NCBI GenBank assembly: GCA_947311175.1
Contig: CAMZKK010000272.1
Coordinates: 1-6,680 of the forward strand
Direction of reading: 5' to 3'
From: an uncultured Planctomycetota bacterium
Lineage (GTDB): Bacteria > Planctomycetota > SZUA-567 > JAFGNG01
DNA length: 6,680 bases
The notes beneath the pieces are model-generated. The model did no database searches. It saw only the letters and a program-made list of their open reading frames with translations, and was not told the origin of the DNA. The number at the start of each line of letters is the position of its first letter. Within the stretch, counting starts at the first letter, position 1. Of this stretch, positions 1 to 6,652 are shown in pieces. The position numbers were made by a program, and so were the translations under genes.

Positions 1-2356
1 CTAATGCATCAATCTCAAGCTCTGATGGACCATTCCACGCATTAATAAATGGATACAAAGTTGCCCAAACTAACGCGGCTGCAAAAGCAAAAATAGCTGC
101 CCTTACCGGCCAACTTAATTCTTTTAGTTTAAATGCCGAATAAGTAACAAATCCAACCAAACTAAGCCAAAATAATGATAATAATATCTTTAGACAGCTT
201 GCAGACAGTGGACCTAATGTATTTACCGACATCATAATCTGATTAAGAAAACCGCTATCAGACGGTCCGTAAAGTTGTTTCCATAAAAACACCATTATAA
301 TACCGGCAATAATTGTTGGTAAATAAAAGATAGTTCTGAAGATATATTTTAAAGTCTCTGTTGGCACCTCATCAAGCATTATTGCAAGTAAGATTGGAGG
401 CCAAAATCCAAGACCTATGACAAGTAAAGCATAATAAAATGTTTTGCCGAGTGAATCCCAAAATCGCGAATCATAAAGCACTGCGGCAAAGTTATCTAGA
501 CCAGCCCAACTATTGTCAATTACAAATTCATAATTCATAAATGCGATTGGTGTACCAAGAATTAGAGGCAAATAGTTTATGAAGAAAAGTAAAAGCATCC
601 CCGGCAACATCATTAAATATGCCTTATAGTACTTGCTATATCTAGCGTTATCTAACCCCATAAGTTTTTCTTGTTTTTTAAAGTGTCGCCACGCCCAAGT
701 TATACTAGCAACAAAAACCCCAAAGATAATAATGAGAATTATACTACCCCAAAATTTTCTATCTGCTTTTTGCTTGTCGGTAAGTTGATTAAGCATAAAT
801 TGATCAACACGAGTAGCAGCAATGTCTAACTGCTCTTTTATCTTTTCGAGTGCTTTTTCTTTTGGATACGCAAGCAATTCTGGGCGTTCTAATGCCCAGT
901 TAATCGGAATAGATACCTTTTTATAAATCTGTTGAGTATTTTTTCCATAAGGCTCCGGCACTGAGTTTTTAAATGATATCTCTACTGTTTCACGCATTGC
1001 TTTTGGGATAGTTTTGACAATATCGCTATACCCAAATTTTTTAAGATCTGTAGGATTTAAAAATTTTCCATAACCATTATTTACCATGATATCAACAAAT
1101 TTCTTCTTCATAGCTTTGCTCTTCTTAAACCACAGATACCTCATTGTTCCAAGTTGAGCTAATGGTTTTGAGCCGGCAAATACTCCCATAGAGCTAGCAT
1201 TTAATTCACCATTATTCGTACCTTTTGGTGATTTTGGCAACGGAGCGAAAGAGGTCAAGGCAGGATCATAATCTATTTTTGACAAATCAAGATAATCTGT
1301 ATTCATCCCAATCTGTCCCATCTGCCAAAGTCGCCATGCCTCGCCACCACCCATTGGGTCATATACACAGCCAGTATATTCCTTTACCTCTAACTGATTG
1401 TAAATTTTATTGTTTTCATCATCACCGACCTTTGTCGTGTAAATCTTTCCATCATCTGCAATTTTAAATTTTTCGCTACAAAGTTGAAGAACAAAGTAAA
1501 TAGCTTCAGCAGCAGCTTTGGTATTAAAGGTTGCATGCCATTTGCCATCTTCCTTTTTACCAATATATCTAACCCCGTTAGATATCATAAAGCTAAAGAT
1601 AGAATAACTTACCCCTGCTCCACGATAGACAATCGCTCCGTAACAATCTTTTTCTCCCTTTACCGCCTTAATTCTACGACAGTATTCAATAAATTCATCC
1701 CATGTTTTAGGAGGTGATTGTGGATCTAGCCCCGCTCTTCTAAATAAATCTTTGCGATAGATAATGGTTTTGGTAAGTATATCTTGAGGTAAAAACCAAA
1801 CATGTTTTTCACGTGATTTCGGTCCGGTACCGGTAGGATTACTTCGATAAACTACCGGCCAGATAGAGTCAATCATTTCTGCCTTTAAATCATGCAGTGC
1901 TTTCTCAATCTCTTCCGCAGTTGGATCTTCTTTCCATTTTCCACTTGCATCAACCTCTCTAACTGCAGGATTTTTGCTTTGGATTCTTGCTAACAATATT
2001 TCCATTGGTGCAAGAAAACCATGATCGATATAAGTAGATGACTGCCTAAAGTTGACATATAAGCCATGTGGAGCAAGTCCATTCGCAATAGCCATCAAAG
2101 GACCTTCATCCATTTGCCCACTTGGCGTTGCAAACTTAAATGGTTTAAGAACATATTGCGGATATTCTTTTGCAAATTCTTGCACCATAATACGACCAAC
2201 TTTACTTGTCACCGTAGTTTCCCCAGCTTTAGGAAGCCCAAAGAGCCGTAGGGTTATTTTATCTTTACTTTCTGCAGCATTGATAGACGATTGCCCGACA
2301 AAGAAACTCAAGACAATTGTCAAGCAGAGTATCGGAAGTGTAATTGACTTTTTCAT
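1..2356 (-). CDS. Fused sugar-binding protein / MalF-type ABC permease (3' end beyond window)
   Basis: This frame reads 785 codons from ATG at 2356 without a stop and leaves the window, so the C-terminus is missing. It predicts a transporter subunit that both captures a sugar outside the cytoplasmic membrane and forms half of the channel. Residues 1-28 form a Sec signal peptide (MKK start, hydrophobic core, likely cut after SINA). There is no convincing lipobox. Residues 30 to about 530 resemble family 1 extracellular solute-binding proteins, including a PPKTWDEF stretch around W219. A helix at about 537-556 is followed by RHFKKQEK, which fits an out-to-in tether. A permease core then starts, with helices near 580-606, 636-661 and 672-692 and family-like stretches FRTIFYLP and YGPSDSGFLN. 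Two more helices (720-742, 749-771) follow. The EAA loop that binds the ATPase is not yet reached. AAGGA at 2364-2368 lies 7 bases before the ATG. The partner ATPase lies 80 bases upstream. The substrate is unknown. Confidence 0.88.
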   Translation of the reverse strand, partial: MKKSITLPILCLTIVLSFFVGQSSINAAESKDKITLRLFGLPKAGETTVTSKVGRIMVQEFAKEYPQYVLKPFKFATPSGQMDEGPLMAIANGLAPHGLYVNFRQSSTYIDHGFLAPMEILLARIQSKNPAVREVDASGKWKEDPTAEEIEKALHDLKAEMIDSIWPVVYRSNPTGTGPKSREKHVWFLPQDILTKTIIYRKDLFRRAGLDPQSPPKTWDEFIEYCRRIKAVKGEKDCYGAIVYRGAGVSYSIFSFMISNGVRYIGKKEDGKWHATFNTKAAAEAIYFVLQLCSEKFKIADDGKIYTTKVGDDENNKIYNQLEVKEYTGCVYDPMGGGEAWRLWQMGQIGMNTDYLDLSKIDYDPALTSFAPLPKSPKGTNNGELNASSMGVFAGSKPLAQLGTMRYLWFKKSKAMKKKFVDIMVNNGYGKFLNPTDLKKFGYSDIVKTIPKAMRETVEISFKNSVPEPYGKNTQQIYKKVSIPINWALERPELLAYPKEKALEKIKEQLDIAATRVDQFMLNQLTDKQKADRKFWGSIILIIIFGVFVASITWAWRHFKKQEKLMGLDNARYSKYYKAYLMMLPGMLLLFFINYLPLILGTPIAFMNYEFVIDNSWAGLDNFAAVLYDSRFWDSLGKTFYYALLVIGLGFWPPILLAIMLDEVPTETLKYIFRTIFYLPTIIAGIIMVFLWKQLYGPSDSGFLNQIMMSVNTLGPLSASCLKILLSLFWLSLVGFVTYSAFKLKELSWPVRAAIFAFAAALVWATLYPFINAWNGPSELEIDAL

Positions 2357-2436
2357 GAATTAATCCTTTATTAATTATTTTCAAATGATATTAGTTTACC
2401 TGATTGCTTGTTGCAAACATCAAATAAGGACATAAT

Positions 2437-3546
2437 TTACGCTTCGATTTTTACAACTAAATCGGTATCTTTATCGAAGAATTTAATCTTAGCCAAATTT
2501 ACTGAGAAATTTACATCTTCATCAAGTTTCAACATAGTATGCGGATCAATACGTGCAATGTATTTGTTTTTTTCTGTTTTAACGTAAATATAATTTTCAG
2601 CTCCAAGTGGCTCTAGTAGCTGTACTTTACCATTCATTTTTGGTGCACCTTCAATGGCTTCTGCGGTTGGAGAGCCAATATCTTCAGGTCTGGCACCAAA
2701 ACAAATTTCTTTGTTTTCATATTTTGCCATAGTTTTTTGCATATTTTCAGGCACAGGAATATCAAAGCTACCTTCTTGAAAGACTAATTTCCCATCTTTC
2801 TTAACGATAGTACCATCAAGGAAATTCATCGGAGGAGTTCCGATAAATCCGGCAACAAATTTATTTTCCGGAAAATCATAAAGAGTAACCGGATCAGCAA
2901 CTTGTTGAATATAACCATCGTTCATTACAACGATTCTATCGCCAAGCGTCATTGCTTCTACCTGATCATGAGTAACATAAATCATTGTTGAATCAAGTCT
3001 TTTGTGAAGGGCACTAATCTCAACCCTCATCTGCACTCTCATTTTGGCATCCAAGTTAGAAAGAGGTTCATCAAGCAAAAACACCTTAGGTTGCCTAACA
3101 ATGGTTCTACCCAAGGCAACCCTTTGTCGTTGACCGCCGGATAAAGCACTGGTCTCACGATGTAACAATTCTTTAATGCCAAGCAACTCAGCAGCGTTAT
3201 TTACCCGTTCTTTGATATCTTCTTTGCTGAAATTTCTTAATTTTAGACCGAAGGCAACATTGTCATAAACCGACATATGTGGATATAATGCGTAATTTTG
3301 AAAAACCATTGCGATGTCACGATCTTTAGGAGCAACATTATTAACAACTCTATCGCCAATCTTAACCTCACCGCAACTAATTTCTTCAAGCCCGGCAATC
3401 ATTCTAAGTGTTGTTGATTTTCCACATCCGGAAGGACCTACAAGTGCAATAAACTCTCCGTCATTAATTTTAAGATTAAAATCATGAACCGCAGTTACAT
3501 TACCAGGATAAATCTTTTTCACATTTTCAAGTGTTACTGTTGCCAT
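2437..3546 (-). CDS. Carbohydrate ABC transporter ATPase, MalK/UgpC/MsmK type
   Basis: This is a 369-residue cytoplasmic ATPase that would power the adjacent binding-protein/permease. Its length matches MalK (about 370). All nucleotide-binding motifs are intact: Walker A GPSGCGKST at 37-45, Q-loop Q83, signature LSGGQ at 135-139, Walker B VFLLDEP at 155-161 with catalytic E160, D-loop SNLD at 163-166, and switch H193. The stretch FVAGFIGTPPMNFL (230-243) opens the C-terminal OB/TOBE regulatory domain. GARPEDI (284-290) is typical of the CUT1 sugar and polyol importers (MalK, UgpC, MsmK). The start is supported by AAGGAG at 3555-3560, 8 bases before the ATG. It is the first gene of the leftward operon, and no terminator separates it from the next gene, so co-transcription is likely. 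Motifs alone cannot tell maltose, glycerol-phosphate or multi-sugar specificity, so no symbol is given. Confidence 0.96.
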   Translation of the reverse strand: MATVTLENVKKIYPGNVTAVHDFNLKINDGEFIALVGPSGCGKSTTLRMIAGLEEISCGEVKIGDRVVNNVAPKDRDIAMVFQNYALYPHMSVYDNVAFGLKLRNFSKEDIKERVNNAAELLGIKELLHRETSALSGGQRQRVALGRTIVRQPKVFLLDEPLSNLDAKMRVQMRVEISALHKRLDSTMIYVTHDQVEAMTLGDRIVVMNDGYIQQVADPVTLYDFPENKFVAGFIGTPPMNFLDGTIVKKDGKLVFQEGSFDIPVPENMQKTMAKYENKEICFGARPEDIGSPTAEAIEGAPKMNGKVQLLEPLGAENYIYVKTEKNKYIARIDPHTMLKLDEDVNFSVNLAKIKFFDKDTDLVVKIEA

Positions 3547-3573
3547 AAACCTAACTCCTTAACGCATTTAATA

Positions 3574-3586
3574 ATTTAACTTAAAT
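3574..3586. promoter_or_regulatory. 13-base perfect palindrome, possible operator
   Basis: ATTTAACTTAAAT is a perfect inverted repeat around C3580, and the symmetry continues two further bases after one mismatch. It lies about 13 to 25 bases downstream of the predicted leftward transcription start, where a repressor could block the transporter operon. It is AT-rich and only one copy was noticed, so it may be chance. No dedicated regulator gene is in the window. Confidence 0.2.
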
Positions 3587-3605
3587 AATACTAATTAAAG
3601 TGTGC

Positions 3606-3634
3606 ATAATATTTTGAAATTATTTTTTTTACAA
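3606..3634 (-). promoter_or_regulatory. Candidate sigma-70-type promoter of the transporter operon
   Basis: Read on the minus strand, TTGTAA (3634-3629, 4 of 6 matches to TTGACA) is followed after exactly 17 bases by TATTAT (3611-3606, 5 of 6 matches to TATAAT). Transcription would begin near 3599 and give a leader of about 50 bases ending in the AAGGAG site of the ATPase gene. The optimal spacing supports it. The very high AT content of the spacer makes chance matches easy, which limits confidence. Confidence 0.5.
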
Positions 3635-3771
3635 GAAGTAATTTTAAAAATATAAAAAATATGGGATATAAAAAATAACTTAAAACTGGACTTTTGATAC
3701 GGATAAGGTATTGTGCTTTTCTAATTTTAACAACATATAAATGTGATGATTAAAAAGTAAATACAATCAAG

Positions 3772-3777
3772 AAGGAG
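3772..3777 (+). promoter_or_regulatory. Ribosome binding site that fixes the hydrolase start
   Basis: AAGGAG is followed after 5 bases by ATG at 3783. An in-frame GTG at 3777 would give a protein two residues longer, but its G is the last base of this site and it would have no Shine-Dalgarno sequence of its own at a workable distance. ATG 3783 is therefore the better start. Confidence 0.8.
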
Positions 3778-3782
3778 TGAGC

Positions 3783-5480
3783 ATGAGCAAGCTAGTAAAA
3801 AACATAATGGATAAAATGAGTATTGAACAAAAAGTAGGTTCACTTTTTACATTTGGATTTTGTGGAAATATTATTTCACCAATAGTTAAAGAAGCAATAC
3901 TAAAGTATCATTGTGGTGGATTTAGAATAACTCCATCAATGAAGAATTTTGGTAGTTATGTATCTCCCGACACAGGTGAGGCTTTGGTTGTTATTGAGCA
4001 AGGGGTTGGCTATAAATCTCAGCGTGGAATATATATGACAACCAATGAATACAAAAAAATCATAGAAGAACTACAATCAATTGCCAGACAGCGAGAGCTT
4101 GACATTCCTCTTCATATTTCATTTGATAGCGAAGGTGGTGGTGGAGAATTATGCACCATTGCAAAATATATTAGATGGCAATCACAAATGGGGATTCGAG
4201 CTGCTGACAATCCTGAATATGCCTATAAAATAGCCTTGCTTGCTGGACGGCAAATGAAGGCAATGGGGCTTACCTCAGTCCATTCACCGGTTTTAGATGT
4301 TAATGTATGTCCGGAAAACCCAGGATGTGGAGTTCGTGCATTTTCAGATCGGGCAGAAGACGTAGCAATCTACGGTGAGCAGATGGCAAAAGGGTATATC
4401 GATGCAGGGATTATTCCTGCCGGTAAGCATTTTCCAAATCTTGGTGACAATAAAGAGGATTCACATTACGGTCTTATTACAGTTACTACGGATCGTGAAA
4501 CTATGATGAAACGAGATTTGCTTCCGTATCGAGAACTTATCAAAAAGGACTTACTTCCTGCGATAATGCCTGCCCATAATATTTATGAAGCATTCGATAG
4601 CGAAGATGTTGCTACTGTATCGAAAAAAATCTTGACCGACCTTCTCCGAGATGAGCTTGGATTTAAGGGTGTCATCACAACAGACAGCATAACAATGGCA
4701 GGAGTTGCTGTAAAATATGGAATAGAAGACGCTTGCACCCTTGCCTTATCAGCCGGCGCTGATTTGATTTTAATGAAGGGTGACAACCATCTAAACGGTG
4801 ATTGCTTTAATCGAGTATTACAAGCAATTGATAGCGGTAAACTTTCAGAAAAAGAAATTGACGAAAAGGTAGAAAGAGTTCTTTCGATGAAAGAAAAATT
4901 TGGAATGTTTACCGAAAAAACAACTGATGAGAATCCAGATGAAATGTATTACAATAAAGAGGTGATTGAATTAAATGAGGAATTGGCAAGAAAAACAACC
5001 CTTATTGCTAAAGACACAAACGGTATTTTACCGATAAAACCAGAAGACAAAATACTACTCATTGAACAAGAACGCAGAACAACCGAAGATACAGACAGCC
5101 ATTCGGCAATGCTTTACAAAAAGTGCCTTGAGCAATCAACCAATATTGAGTTTTTAGAGGTTGCTTTTTCCTACGACGATGAAGACATTGAAAGGATTAG
5201 AAACAAGGTTGCGGAATATGATTTAATAGTGATGACCAATTTTTATTCTCGTGGCACTGCTCAAAATTGTGATGTTGTCAATGAGATACTTAGCGATAAA
5301 AGCAAAAAACTTGTTCTTATTACCAATACACCTTATCCAACAAGTATCCCTAAATCAGCAGACTGCATTGTGGTTTCATTCGGACAAGAAACTTCAAATT
5401 TGGAATTTATTGCCAAGATGCTTTATGGAAAAGAAAAATGTGAAGGCGTGTGGCCGATTGAGTATCAGCTACAAAGTTAA
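3783..5480 (+). CDS. Family 3 glycoside hydrolase, NagZ-like (beta-N-acetylglucosaminidase or phosphorylase type)
   Basis: This is a 565-residue enzyme, numbered from ATG 3783. It has no signal peptide or membrane helix, so it should act in the cytoplasm on imported glycosides. The N-terminal barrel (about 5-375) carries FDSEGGGG (about 114-121), PENPGCGVRAFSD (about 177-189) and the acid/base dyad D226/H228 in EDSH following KHFP (215-218). The nucleophile is D301 in ITTDSITM. The D-x-H dyad marks the NagZ/Nag3 branch of GH3, whose members act on beta-N-acetylglucosaminides, and some release the sugar as a phosphate. A C-terminal alpha/beta domain (about 395-565) contains LARKTTLIAKDTNGILPI and a terminal GKEKCEGVWPIEY stretch usual for two-domain GH3 enzymes. 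Oddities are N219 where the family normally has Gly after KHFP, and extra residues at about 53-86. It leads the rightward operon. The substrate is inferred, not shown. Confidence 0.9.
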   Translation: MSKLVKNIMDKMSIEQKVGSLFTFGFCGNIISPIVKEAILKYHCGGFRITPSMKNFGSYVSPDTGEALVVIEQGVGYKSQRGIYMTTNEYKKIIEELQSIARQRELDIPLHISFDSEGGGGELCTIAKYIRWQSQMGIRAADNPEYAYKIALLAGRQMKAMGLTSVHSPVLDVNVCPENPGCGVRAFSDRAEDVAIYGEQMAKGYIDAGIIPAGKHFPNLGDNKEDSHYGLITVTTDRETMMKRDLLPYRELIKKDLLPAIMPAHNIYEAFDSEDVATVSKKILTDLLRDELGFKGVITTDSITMAGVAVKYGIEDACTLALSAGADLILMKGDNHLNGDCFNRVLQAIDSGKLSEKEIDEKVERVLSMKEKFGMFTEKTTDENPDEMYYNKEVIELNEELARKTTLIAKDTNGILPIKPEDKILLIEQERRTTEDTDSHSAMLYKKCLEQSTNIEFLEVAFSYDDEDIERIRNKVAEYDLIVMTNFYSRGTAQNCDVVNEILSDKSKKLVLITNTPYPTSIPKSADCIVVSFGQETSNLEFIAKMLYGKEKCEGVWPIEYQLQS

Positions 5481-5524
5481 TCATAATTCAAAAAAATAAT
5501 AAATAAATAAGACTGGAGATACAG

Positions 5525-6520
5525 ATGATAAAGGTTGCAATCGTTGGCATTGGCAGGGTTGGTAAGGCCCATATCGCACAGGCAGAATCAACAAACAAAT
5601 TTAAATTCGTTGATTTTTGCGAATGTGATGAAGAGTTAAAAAACAAGATTGAAGAAGAATACAAAATAAAAGGCTATGTATCTTACGACCAAATGCTTGC
5701 TAACACCAAAGCAGACATTATTTTGATTGCAACCCCATCTCACCTTCACTATCAGCAAACCTTAGATGCGCTAGGCAAAGGATTTAATGTTATGGTTGAA
5801 AAGCCAATGGCATCTAGCATGGCTGAAGCCGAAGCAATGAAAAACGCCGTAAAGGATGGTAATTTCCTAACAATAAACCAATGTCGTCGATTTTTTAAAG
5901 ATGTTCAATTCATTAAAAAGTCAATCGATAGCGGTGAGCTGGGTGATATTTTCCAAATCTACATATCGCTTAATAATTTTGAAGAACGCACCGACTGGCA
6001 GATTCACAAAAAATACAACGGTGGCCTGCTTAATAATCACGGAGTGCATATGATTGATACCTTGCTTTACCTTATTGATAGCAAACCAATTTCTGTCCTT
6101 GGAAAAAGCAATATAATCTTAGACAAAGGTGATGCCGAAGATTGTTTTAAAGCAATAATAACAATGGAAAACGGTTGTATTGCAGAGGCTGAATTTACCA
6201 AGAGTTTGTATCCAAAACCGATGTGGCATATTTGCGGAACAAAGGGAACAATCTATTCTCCGAGACAAGAACCACAAGCCAAGATTTATAAAACAATAAT
6301 AAATGAAAACGGTGAAAAAGAAGAGACAATCTTAAAGATTGACTACGCTACTGTTCCTGACAGTCAATCACACTATTATCACTACACCGCATTAGGGCAC
6401 AGCTTAGAAACAACAGGAAAGCCAGTTGTTGATGTTGATGAAGTACTAACCGTAATGAAGGTTATCGATGGCCTGAAGAAAAGTAATGGAGTATCGGTTA
6501 CAATTAACAATGAAGAATGA
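5525..6520 (+). CDS. Gfo/Idh/MocA-family NAD(P)-dependent sugar oxidoreductase
   Basis: This is a 331-residue cytoplasmic dehydrogenase, a usual length for the family. An N-terminal Rossmann fold has GIGRVG (8-13) for the dinucleotide, and IATPSHLHYQQTLDAL (68-83) follows. EKP (92-94) supplies the active-site lysine K93. The C-terminal substrate domain holds GGLLNNHGVHMID (166-178), with the family's catalytic histidine at H175. The position normally occupied by Asp in inositol dehydrogenase-like members is N171 here, a change I recall in other subfamilies. GGAG at 5515-5518 lies 6 bases before the ATG. The gene follows the glycoside hydrolase by 44 bases with no terminator, so it probably oxidises or epimerises a sugar that enzyme releases. 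Family members act on many sugars and polyols, so the substrate cannot be assigned. Its last codons and stop fall in a short tandem repeat (6501-6536). Confidence 0.93.
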   Translation: MIKVAIVGIGRVGKAHIAQAESTNKFKFVDFCECDEELKNKIEEEYKIKGYVSYDQMLANTKADIILIATPSHLHYQQTLDALGKGFNVMVEKPMASSMAEAEAMKNAVKDGNFLTINQCRRFFKDVQFIKKSIDSGELGDIFQIYISLNNFEERTDWQIHKKYNGGLLNNHGVHMIDTLLYLIDSKPISVLGKSNIILDKGDAEDCFKAIITMENGCIAEAEFTKSLYPKPMWHICGTKGTIYSPRQEPQAKIYKTIINENGEKEETILKIDYATVPDSQSHYYHYTALGHSLETTGKPVVDVDEVLTVMKVIDGLKKSNGVSVTINNEE

Positions 6521-6536
6521 GCAATTAAAAATGAAG
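6501..6536 (+). repeat. Imperfect 21-base tandem repeat across the oxidoreductase stop codon
   Basis: Bases 6501-6515 (CAATTAACAATGAAG) recur at 6522-6536 (CAATTAAAAATGAAG) with one mismatch, a period of 21 bases. The first copy encodes the last oxidoreductase residues, and the stop TGA (6518-6520) lies between the copies. A small inverted repeat GCTC-TGC-GAGC (6540-6550) and a direct repeat CGGATTTT (6550-6557 and 6565-6572) follow. Together they look like a short interspersed element of the AATTAAAAATGAA type that I recall downstream of genes in other bacteria. An ATG at 6510 opens 27 codons ending at 6593, but it has no ribosome binding site and I do not count it as a gene. Confidence 0.55.
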
Positions 6537-6652
6537 GAAGCTCTGCGAGCGGATTTTGATGAAACGGATTTTAACGGGCAATATCGCAGTTAACTAAATA
6601 CAGGCAAACATGTTACGACTATTTATAATTAAATTTGTAGCCACTAATAATA

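Larger units (their letters stand above)
3547..3782. promoter_or_regulatory. Divergent intergenic regulatory region
   Basis: This is a 236-base, very AT-rich spacer between the start codons of the leftward transporter operon and the rightward hydrolase/oxidoreductase operon, so it must hold both promoters. The leftward promoter is listed separately. For the rightward operon no candidate is good. The options I see are TTGTGC (3711-3716) with TATAAA (3736-3741) at 19 bases, TGGACT (3687-3692) with TATTGT (3709-3714) at 16 bases, and an isolated TTGATA (3694-3699) lacking a well-placed -10 element. No riboswitch-like fold, CRP site or clear LacI-type GC-centred operator was seen. Confidence 0.6.

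Noticed and set aside
2272..2356. Lipoprotein signal for the binding-protein fusion.
   Set aside because: The only early cysteine, residue 11, sits in the middle of the hydrophobic core in a PILC context without a proper lipobox. A signal peptidase I site after SINA fits better.
1225..2363. Several plus-strand open frames of 60-103 codons.
   Set aside because: They lie antisense to the uninterrupted binding-protein/permease frame, have no recognisable domains, and the minus-strand reading has clear signal peptide, binding-protein and membrane-helix features.
2357..2436. Terminator or separate promoter between the ATPase and the fusion gene.
   Set aside because: Only a four-pair TTGC/GCAA hairpin without a T-run is present, and no convincing promoter pair was seen. 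An operon is the simpler reading.
3617..3644. Inverted repeat AAATTA/TAATTT around the leftward -35 element.
   Set aside because: It is six A/T pairs separated by 16 bases in a nearly pure A/T stretch, which is expected by chance.
3741..3756. CRP-like site starting with TGTGA upstream of the hydrolase.
   Set aside because: Only the left half-site is present. The matching TCACA half is missing at the required distance.
3777..3782. GTG start for the glycoside hydrolase.
   Set aside because: The GTG overlaps the AAGGAG ribosome binding site. ATG at 3783 has that site at a usable 5-base spacing.
4583..4786. A 67-codon minus-strand frame inside the glycoside hydrolase.
   Set aside because: It is antisense to the GH3 region that carries the nucleophile motif, and it shows no protein family features.
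5251..5499. An 82-codon plus-strand frame overlapping the hydrolase C-terminus.
   Set aside because: It is a different frame of a well-supported GH3 C-terminal domain and has no ribosome binding site of its own.
6510..6593. A 27-codon open frame overlapping the oxidoreductase stop.
   Set aside because: It begins inside the tandem repeat, lacks a Shine-Dalgarno sequence, and resembles translated interspersed repeat rather than a gene.
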